DNA from: Dipteronia dyeriana
Lineage: Eukaryota; Streptophyta; Magnoliopsida; Sapindales; Sapindaceae
DNA length: 64,000 nucleotides
Direction: 5' to 3'
Assembly (NCBI GenBank): GCA_032871835.1
Contig: CM065296.1
Location: 13,036,001 to 13,100,000, forward strand
Both the position numbers and the translations under genes were made by a program. The notes beneath the pieces were generated by a model, which was not told the origin of the DNA, did not search any database, and worked only from the letters and a program-made list of their open reading frames with translations. Below, in pieces: positions 56,102 to 64,000 of the stretch (its first letter is position 1; each line of letters starts with the position of its first letter).

Positions 56102-57802
56102 TGTAAGATGCATATGTGAGGTAGCTTTGAGGCAATATATCAATTGTGTTGAGAATTTTTGCTTGCTAGCTTTGAATACTCCATGTATTGATATGAACTT
56201 GGTTATCTCACATCATGTTTGTTATGATGGTCTAAATTTGTTGGTTAACTTTTGAGAAGTTCTTTTGATATATATGTTGGTTGAGTTGAGATATTATTCT
56301 TTTTATACTCTTGTTGTATACTCTTGTTGTCAAACATCGTCAACTTGGTGTCATGAGGACATTCAAGGCAAGAGTGCTCATAAAAGGGCGGAAGTATGAT
56401 ATTTGATGTATATAATGTGCAAAAGGTATCTCTAGACTCTAATGCATGTTCTTTTAGATATTCATCTTTTGACTCAATTTTTGATATACATCTCATAACA
56501 TGTCATATTAGAGAATATCGTATAACATACATATGATTCTCATTGACATTTGCTATTTTAGGATCTAATAGTGATATTGTTCACATTTATCTTAACTTTG
56601 ATGATTGTTTGTGTATAGTATATTGAGTGGCATTATTTTTGAAAATATGAGCTTCATATTCTTTGAAAGCTACTCATTAAAGAAGTAATGATCTTGAATA
56701 AATCTCTACTTATTGCTTTTAAGATCATGTGCTTATGAGCCATAAAATATTGGGTTTTCTAAAATTGCACTTTGCTTCTCTCATATGCTTTGCTAGTAGG
56801 TTGAGTTTACTAATATGTAAACTTTGGATACACCTTGAAGTTTTTATGCTTAAATACATTTAAAATGACCTATAATTAGTATCCATTTTGCTTCAGCAAA
56901 TACATAGAACTCAACGAGCACCTTCATGGAAAGGGCTACACACATTGGTTGTGAAAGCTACCCAATGTTGGAAAGAGCTACATCATTGTGATGAGTTAAA
57001 GCCGCCATGAAGTGATTTTTTTTTATGTTTAAAAAAAAATCAAAGAAGTGTTGAAATGGAATCATGAAAAGAAAATTCTTTGATTCAAAGCCTAAAAAGT
57101 GAGGAAGGTTTAAAAAGAAGTATAGTTGACAAATCAAATGAGCTCGGGTCGAAAAATAGAAATGGGATGACGAGCCACATGCACACACATGCTCATATGT
57201 TGAAATCTATTATCTTAAAAGCAAAAAAATTCGGATGATAATCGGTTTGACTTTTTATGGAACAAGCTTAAGATGAATAGATGTTGGAAATTGTTTGTAT
57301 GTTGATTATCAAACTACTTCTTGATATATATTTGAAGCATATCTCTCTCACACACACTTTGTTTATTAGTATGTTGATATTTTAGCAATTGTTGAAGAAT
57401 TATAAAAGAACTCGAAAACCTTTGTGTATCTCTCTTAACATATAAAGCTTATTTTGTTGAGATTTCTTCAAATTGCTTGAATGTGTGATTGTGTGAATAT
57501 TTTTTTGAACTTTATGCTATCATTGATTTTAGTTATGGCATTTATCAAATGACATTTATCAAGGGGGAGCATTGTATGCTAGACATTGTTCTCTTTTATA
57601 ATGTGTTCACATGCTTCATTTTGTTACATGTTGGCATATTTTGACTTAATGACACTTGTAAGATATTACTCACTATCTTTGTCTTGCATGGTGATTCTTT
57701 CTTAAGTCATATGTCTTTGTTTTTATATCTTTGTGACTAATATGCTTATTTTATTTTCACTCACTTTTGTTGTATGATATAGCATCTTATAACACAAGAA
57801 AA
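56102..57802 (+). other. Non-coding spacer inside SIRE-like element 2
   Basis: AT-rich DNA between gag and the accessory ORF with no pol remnant that I can see. AAGGGGGAGCATTG at 57561 resembles a polypurine tract. Short antisense frames (e.g. 56245-56496, 56958-57188) have no recognisable content. Confidence 0.6.
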
Positions 57803-58846
57803 ATGGGAAGAACTTAGATTACCGGAAGTGGAAATCAATTGAAGCCCGTTGTGAAAGCCATCCCAAGCTTCAAGGACAAAAGATTTAGGGATATTTGGAA
57901 CAAAGAAGATATTTCAAGAGAGAGGCATTGACTTTGGTGAGTGTACAGATTCTTATGTTCTTAAGTGCTTAAGGGATAGAAAATGGGAATCTTGGGTGAG
58001 CATGTTAGGAGTTGTAAATGATACTCTTGTTAGAGAGTTTTATCATGAATATAAGAAAAGTGCCACATTGTTAGATGATTTGATGGAAGTAAGGGGTATT
58101 GTGCTTAGAGTTACCCTGGAGAACATTAACAAGTTTCTTGGATTATCTAATGATATAGATTCAAATTTTCTTGATGTGGATATTATTGAGAATCTAAATA
58201 TCATGGTAGAATTATTTGTGACAATGCTTCCTTTGAATGGAAAATTAGGGCATACATTAGTCAACATGAGTTAACTAAGGCTAGTGTAGTTTGGCATCTA
58301 TTTATTTGCATTAACATTATTGGATCTTAGAATTCAACCGAGTTGAATAAGGACAAGATCAAAATAATGTATGCCTTGATAACTAATTAACCGATAAACC
58401 TTGGAGATCTTCTCATGTATTACATTGATATTGTGGCTTTCTCTACTAGAGGTGATAAAAAGCTTGAATTACCGGGGTTTATTACTTCATCGTGTTTAGC
58501 TTGTGGGATTAAGAGTAGAGAAGATGATGTGTTAGTTCAACCCTTGGAAAAGTATTATGATAAACGTGTGTCATACTTGTCCGATAAGAATAAGGGTAAG
58601 ACTTGTGATACTTTTGGACTATTTAGTAGTTCTCAAGTTGATAATCATGTGATTAGCACAAGTATTCTTTCGGATTGGGCTTTACAATTGAAGGAGAAGG
58701 TTGTTGAACTTAGTGCAAAAGTTGTTCAACAAGATGCTAGGATTAAAGAGTTGGAGGAGTACATTGCTTCAAGCTCAAGACCACCTCTCAAGCATTTTGT
58801 TAGATCGACTACCCATACAACTTTCTTTGGTGGAACAAGTGGCTAG
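57803..58846 (+). pseudogene. 'Putative plant transposon protein' ORF in place of pol
   Basis: After a short decayed start (FKDKRFRDIWNKEDISRER, frameshift near 57925) the main frame reads ECTDSYVLKCL, KWESWVSMLGVVNDTLVREFYHEY, RGIVLRVTLENINKFLGL, and after a shift near 58260 INLGDLLMYYIDIVAFSTRG. The end (58415-58846) is open for 143 codons and closes with a coiled coil (LQLKEKVVELSAKVVQQDAR) and a Ser/Thr-rich tail. The pattern of FY...Y, then a VRG-like block, then INxFLGL, then INLG matches the domain annotated in many plant proteomes as 'putative plant transposon protein'. Its function is unknown. It is separated from gag by 1.7 kb, so it would need its own message or splicing. Confidence 0.72.
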
Positions 58847-59294
58847 TATTTGAGCTTTAAGGTACATTCTTAACCTTTTGGCGTCATTTCATGTCAAAAA
58901 GGGGGAGAAAGAGTATATTCTAGTTGCTTAGTTTCTTTTTATGTTGTTTTGTGAACTTTTGAACTTAATGGCTTGTAATAATTAGTCTTAAGATTTGGTT
59001 AAGATTTTTTTGTGATTTGGCATGTATTGAGGGGGAGATACATGTATTTGTGGACTTTAATTGTATATTCTTATCCATATTATATGTTGTCATTTGTTGT
59101 TTTTCTCTTGTATATTCATTGTGCTTTGATATGATTTGTAGGTTGCTTCAAGAGAAGATCAGGATGAAGTTCAAGAGTTGATGAAGATTAGTTCTAGGAA
59201 TCTTACTCATTGTAATGTGAGAGAGTGATTTTGTGACCTATCTTCATTTATATATTTGTAGTAAATGTATAGGTGTTTTGACATGGAATTTGCC

Positions 59295-59306
59295 AAAGAG
59301 GGAGAT
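59295..59306 (+). other. Polypurine tract of SIRE-like element 2
   Basis: AAAGAGGGAGAT abuts the 3' LTR at 59307. It differs from the element 1 tract (AAAGGGGGAGAT) by one base. Confidence 0.9.
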
Positions 59307-61790
59307 TGTTAGGTTTTAGATTATGTTGGCATTAATTCCATATCAAAATGATGTTTACTTATAATGATTTAGTTGTTTAGGTTCATGATGATTCAAGCTT
59401 CAAAAGAGAAATAACAATTAGTCAAAGCAAGTTCAAAGTCTTTAAAGAGAAATGATGCTATATGGTTCTACACAGGTATATTAAGACTTTATCTTTCTCT
59501 TACAAGGCTTATGCACACACACAAAAATCATACATATGTATCTCTGCATCATTGTGTACCATTTATAATACATTCACACACTCGAAGATGAATGCTCATG
59601 CATTGGTATGAAAATAACATGTTTTGGAAAATGCATGATTGGAGACTATCTCTATGTAGTTTGCATTCTAGTGTGAATTGTGTTTGTATGTGTATATGTT
59701 TGTATAACATGGATATTGATCTTGATTTTAGTCTTAAATCATTCTTGATTGAGTTCCGGTCATCATCATACTATTGATTTCAAGTTCTAAGTCAAAAGAT
59801 ACTACACTTTCAACTCATGTTACGTACATTATCTTCGTCTTCGTATATCGAGTCGAATTATTATTTTCTAGGTTAAGTATCTTATATGTCCATGTCTTTG
59901 AGAGAGTAACGGGTTATAATCCGCAATCGGATTTGAATTCTGAGTTTGGAGACCGGAGAACGGTTGATGAAAGCGAAGGGAGGTCGAGGGAAAAAGAAGA
60001 CAACACAAAGCTCTTCTTTCCTGAGATGGCACGTGGCCATCTTGGGCCAGAAGGCTTGCTGCCTCAAGATGCCCACACGCCATCTCGGGCAGCAACCAAG
60101 CTTGGCTGCTTCTTGTCCCTTTTGGTCATTTCACACTCTATTCTTTTCCCTTTCCTTTATATATCCCTTCCCTCTCACATTTCATTCTAAGAAGAGATTC
60201 AAAATTTAAGTGCAGAATTTTCTCCCAAATTTTCTCACCTTCCAAACACCATAACTTCTTCATTTGAACTCCAATCTAAGTTATTCAAAGTTAAGAGTGT
60301 TTTTCTATTCATCCTCCATCATTTCTATGAAGGTTTGAGTTAGTTTTATTTCTTTTTTTGGAGTCTAACCTCACAAAAACGAGACTGCACCAAATCAACT
60401 AAGGTATTGATTTTCTCTCAAAGTTGTCTTTTAAAACTTGGTCAATTGCCTTGGGTTTTCTTCTTCAATATATATATATGTGTCTTGTGATTGTTTTGAT
60501 TTGATTTTTGAACTCATTTAAAGCTAGATTGAGTTTCAATTGAAATCTCACATGTTGAGTTAGGTTTTGATTTTGCCTATGTTTTCACATGTTTGGGATT
60601 GTATTGTGCTAGCTTTGATTCTAGGACTATTTGATGATCTTTGATTGATTGATTGATTTTATAAAAAATAGTTCCTCACATGTATTTGGCTCTCTTTGGC
60701 TGAATTCTTCTAATAATACATGTGTTTGTGTTCTTATGAGCTATTCATGTGCTTTGTTGAATCTATGAATAGAAAATATGCTCTAAAATTCTTGCTTTAA
60801 TCTAAATGAATTTGTCACATGATTTTAGCATATTTTTGGTATATGAGATTTAAACTTGATTATGTATTAATTGAACATATCTTGTGACTCAAGTTTTAGA
60901 TCTATGCATGTATCTAGGTTGTAATTAATGTTGAACATATCTTACATGATCTAGATGAATTAAACATGCATGATTAACTAGACAACAATTTGTTATGTGC
61001 ATTCATGCTTATGTCTAGTATTTTCCATAGGATATGTTGATCATAACATTCTATGTTACGTTCTTGTTTGTGTTTTGTATTCATGATCACCTAGATGCCT
61101 TGTGAGAAGGAATTCTTGACAATAGGTGTGAGACCTATGTTGTTGAGCATGGAAGCCTTGGCAAGAGGTGGGAGACCTCAGAATATCAAGCAAGGAAGTC
61201 TTGCCTAGGGTCGTGAGGATCCAGAAGGGTGAGCAAGGAAGTCTTGCCTAGGGCCGTGAGGATCTAGAAGGGTCAATGAAGAAGTCTTGACAAGAGGTGT
61301 GAGGCCTCAAAATGTTGAGCAAGTGGGCGACATATTCTTGAGTAGGATATGAGGGTAGTTTCTAGGTGAATGGGTCATTTGAGAGATTGTACTTTTCTTA
61401 TCTACTAGTGGATTTTGTTTGCCGGTGGTTGCTAACCCGTGGATGTTTCCTCTTCTGAGGTTTACCACATTATATCTTGTGTCAACTTTTCTCTATCCCT
61501 ATCTTTCTTATATTGGTATTTGTTATTTGAATACTATGGATAGAACTTTATATGTAAGTTGACTTCCTTACTATAATATCAATTGTGTATATGTTATGGT
61601 TGCTTGTTTGTATTACACTTTTTATATTTTATATATTGATTAACTATCTTTAGTTGATATATATATATATTGTGATAAAAGTAATCTACAGGGACAAACT
61701 TTTGTTTGTTTCTAAGGGAGTCAAAAAAGGTGTCTAATCTATTCACCCCCTCTAGGTTAGCCTTGAGCATTTAACAGTGTTTGTATTTCA
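59307..61790 (+). repeat. 3' LTR of SIRE-like element 2
   Basis: It starts TGTTAGGTTTTAG and ends GTTTGTATTTCA. It matches 51502-53965 with a few per cent differences and one extra copy of the tandem unit at 61107-61325. A 138-codon frame (59774-60190) crosses the U3 region. Its counterpart in the 5' LTR is broken differently, so I do not treat it as a gene. Confidence 0.95.
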
Positions 61791-61795
61791 GTTTT

Positions 61796-62520
61796 AAGGT
61801 TAGGGCATAAATTAGGTGTGAAAAGTCAAGTTTGCCATAAAAATCACGTGATCTGCAAGTGGATAAGGTTTTGCTGACACAAATCTATGAGTTGGAATTT
61901 GCAGATCCATCTAGCAGATTTCTTTTTACTGGTTGGAACTCGCAGATCTAAATGGCAGAAGGTTTTGGGTAACTTCCACGAGATGGATCTTGCAGTGTCT
62001 AGTAGCCGCCTAGTTTTTGGTGGCTTAAACTTTTAGTCTTAAGTGGTAGTCTCATTTGGAGTGTTTCTGCGAGTTGGATCTACGAGATGGATCAAACAGA
62101 TTTGAAGTAACAGTTCTGTTTTGCTGGTTTATGGTCACAGATTGACATGGCAGTTGCTTTTGGACTGTTTCTACGACTTGGTTGTGCAACTTTGAACTTG
62201 CAGCTTGATCTAGCAGTCTCATCTAGGGATTGTCTACGACTTGGATATGCGAGGTAGAATTCGTTGATTCTTTTTCAATTCCCAAACTCAATAATTTTTC
62301 CTCCTATTTACCTTCAAAGCTTCACTTTAAGCTCAAATACCTAAATTTAGGGAAATCAACCTACACAAGGATCAAACACATAATATATACACAAAAACGC
62401 TCGAAACTGAGTATAAAAGTTAGGAATAAGGAGACTATCATTAGTACATAAATGTACCGATCAACCCTAATGCAGCAATTCTCAAGTTAAGCTTAAGAGA
62501 TCTAAAATGGTGGCTACACT
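61796..62520. mobile_element. Right half of the unidentified repeat split by element 2
   Basis: It begins after the right target duplication. Between 61855 and 62250 irregular repeats of GAGTTGGATCT/GCAGATC-like words occur. The following C/A-rich part ends near GTACCGATCAACCC at about 62467. No ORF. It is presumed to continue 50345-51501 because the SIRE duplication proves that both flanks were once adjacent. Confidence 0.4.
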
Positions 62521-62801
62521 CACAAGATTTTAATTAATTTTTTTAATTATAAACTTGACTAAAATAAACGATGGTTGAATGATAGAGGAATCAGAGTTAT
62601 TTTGGTCTATCATTTGATTAAGAATGTTTCGATCCAACATGTAAGAATTTGACCGACCTTAAGGTAGCACTTGCTTGTGGTATGTTGGATTGTCGTGGTA
62701 TAAAAACAGTTTTTTAGGGATGATATTGTTCATTAAATATGTTCATGTGTCATATTTAATTTTATGCCAAACATTTACGTGTTAATTAAATGTATGATTA
62801 A

Positions 62802-63116
62802 ATGAATTCTTTATTTATGTTTATTCCAGCAATGCCTTTTGCACTATTACAAATCCCTGATAATGACAAGTTAGCTGGAGAAAACTATATTAAGTGGAAA
62901 AATAATATCAACACAATATTGGTAACAAAAAACATAAAGTTTGTATTTATGGAGGAGTGTCATCCACAACTTGTAGCCAATGCCGCAAGGAATGTTCATG
63001 AGGCATACCAGAAATTGGTCTCATCTGATGAGAATGCCCAAACTTATCTGTTAGCTAGTGTGATAGAAGTACTTGTTATATTCTTCAAGCCTTTGCATCT
63101 TCTTGTACGTTCCTAG
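62802..63116 (+). pseudogene. Outer copia gag N-terminus fused to LTR sequence
   Basis: From Met near 62830 the frame reads MPFALLQIPDNDKLAGENYI, then KWKNNINTILVTKNIKFVFM and EECHPQLVANAARNVHEAYQKL, a clear copia gag N-terminal domain. After LLASVIEVL (about 63075) the DNA changes to LTR sequence matching 48200-48460. Hence the rest of gag, all of pol and most of the 3' LTR are deleted. Confidence 0.82.
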
Positions 63117-63339
63117 AAGATCATAACGTGCTCACACATAGTTACCGGATCGTGGGACATAGCGAGGAAGACTTGATGGTTCGTTATTGGAATAAAGTTT
63201 AAAGAAACATTGGAGTTAGCATCAAGGGTATGATTTAAATCCATCTTTATATATTCTTATATGTTGTATATGGTTTACAAGTTGCATAAAAAATTTTAAA
63301 CCCTGTTTCCGCTACGTAACGTAAATTCGGGTTCCTACA
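63076..63339 (+). repeat. 3' fragment of the outer copia LTR
   Basis: It matches the last 260 bp of the LTR at 47252-48461 (CAAGCCTTTGCATC, GTTAGCATCAAGG, ATATGTTGTATATGGTTTAC). It ends GTTCCTACA, a proper LTR end. No duplication matching the left flank (GCTTT) was found. Confidence 0.8.
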
Positions 63340-63529
63340 ACTCTCTCCTTTGTATTTGAGACACACTTTTTGATAAGAACAATATTGGAATAAAACACTT
63401 CCTTCTTGATTTATTCTTTCTCTCTTCTTCTTCTTCTTCTCCTTCTTTTTCTTATTCTTCTTCTTCTTCTTCTTCTTCTTCTTTATGTTTATGTTTTATA
63501 TTATTGTTTATTATTATTCATTTTATAAT
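63340..63529 (+). repeat. Partial LTR of another copia element
   Basis: A T/C-rich stretch that ends in TTTATAATACGTTTTCAGCACG. The family form TAACACGTTATCAGCACG is a common plant copia LTR/primer-site junction. Only the LTR end is visible and its left limit is unclear. Confidence 0.5.
63412..63482. repeat. (CTT)n microsatellite
   Basis: About 70 bp of TTC/CTT repeats with a few interruptions inside the partial LTR. Confidence 0.92.
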
Positions 63530-63546
63530 ACGTTTTCAGCACGAGT
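63530..63546 (+). other. Internal-tRNA-type copia primer-binding site
   Basis: ACGTTTTCAGCACGAG resembles CGTTATCAGCACGA, the primer site of copia families primed by an internal region of tRNA-Met. The element's internal region continues to the window end. The remaining 450 bp show only an interrupted short charged frame (ELQYKDRKIKELEARSDI) near 63830. Confidence 0.55.
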
Positions 63547-64000
63547 CTCTAACTATTCCATGTTTCAATTCTTAGATTTGAAAGCATCTTACCTGAAGAC
63601 AAGATATGTATGTTCAATGTTTTATACGTGATTAGAGATTACCATTTCTTAATGAGATTGAGCTCTTCAACAATTTGTAAATTATTTCTAGTTTATTATT
63701 TTTATTCTAAATATTGGGTTTTATTGTCATCACCTCTTAGTTTTGTTTACAATGTTATTTGGGTTTCCAAGAGATTAGAATATTATATAATATGTATTGC
63801 AACCTGAAGATTGTAAGAATAGTGTAAATGAATTGCAATATAAAGATCGCAAAATCAAAGAGCTAGAAGCTCGATCTGATATTTGAAAAATTATGGAATC
63901 AAAGAGCATGAAACTTGGTATGATTTATGAAGATTACAAAATCAAAAAGCCAAAAGCTTGACATAATCTTATTTAAAATTATGAATCGCAATCGAATTAT

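Larger units (their letters stand above)
51502..61790 (+). mobile_element. Non-autonomous SIRE/Maximus-like LTR retrotransposon (element 2)
   Basis: A 10.3-kb element: 5' LTR 51502-53965, primer site 53968, gag 54049-56101, an accessory ORF 57803-58846, polypurine tract 59295-59306 and 3' LTR 59307-61790. GTTTG (51497-51501) and GTTTT (61791-61795) are the target duplication with one mismatch. There is no protease, integrase, reverse transcriptase or RNase H. In the first 300 aligned LTR bases I count about 13 differences, mostly transitions, so it is younger than element 1. Confidence 0.93.

Noticed and set aside
59774..60190. 138-codon ORF in the 3' LTR of element 2
   Set aside because: It lies across the U3/TATA region and the equivalent 5' LTR sequence is not open in the same way; no domain seen.

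Overview
This is a window of AT-rich plant nuclear DNA, most likely from a eudicot. The evidence is a leucine-rich-repeat receptor-like-protein (RLP) fragment with plant-type introns, Ty1/copia elements with plant tRNA-Met primer sites, PIF/Harbinger, MULE-like and hAT elements, and a DUF1985-type gene remnant. I see no bacterial operon, rRNA, tRNA or CRISPR array. I could not name the species. Almost everything is transposable-element DNA. The only long intact host-type gene is an intronless 431-codon ALP1/HARBI1-like gene at 42296-43591 on the minus strand.

Layout, left half. 783-8136 is a broken RLP gene. A copia element (3057-8049) sits in its last codons with a near-perfect 5-bp target duplication. 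8884-12696 is a MULE-like terminal-inverted-repeat (TIR) element split by a 2.37-kb solo LTR (9013-11379). 12764-25265 is a second copia element, truncated at its 3' end. A 7.6-kb non-autonomous SIRE/Maximus-like element (16140-23749) lies inside its integrase domain with an exact GTCTC duplication. 25275-26970 is a DUF1985-type pseudogene on the minus strand, cut at the junction with that copia. 29118-30600 may be a small spliced minus-strand transcript that I do not recognise.

Layout, right half. 30841-34956 is a full-length but dead PIF/Harbinger element with both of its genes. 35047-37639 is a second copy of the MULE-like family, with another TIR element nested in it. A foldback element (about 37936-38697), a MULE-like element with a 9-bp duplication (39116-40847), the ALP1-like gene, a hAT element with an exact 8-bp duplication (45304-45997) and a Tourist-like MITE (46166-46740) follow. 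From 47252 to 63339 there is a three-level nest: a copia LTR, leader and gag remnant outside, an unidentified split repeat inside it, and a 10.3-kb SIRE-like element (51502-61790) innermost. A further copia LTR/primer-site boundary lies near 63540 and runs off the window.

How the parts relate. No gene set here forms a pathway; the window records successive insertions. Two SIRE-like elements share LTR and polypurine features and both lack pol, so both would need proteins from elsewhere. The larger one carries gag plus a 'putative plant transposon protein' ORF where pol would be. Many nonsense codons in the dead ORFs look like C-to-T (or G-to-A) changes of Arg, Gln and Trp codons, as expected from deamination of methylated DNA. 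The best candidates for new biology are the gag-plus-accessory-ORF element, the ALP1-like gene that has lost its catalytic residues, and the foldback element.
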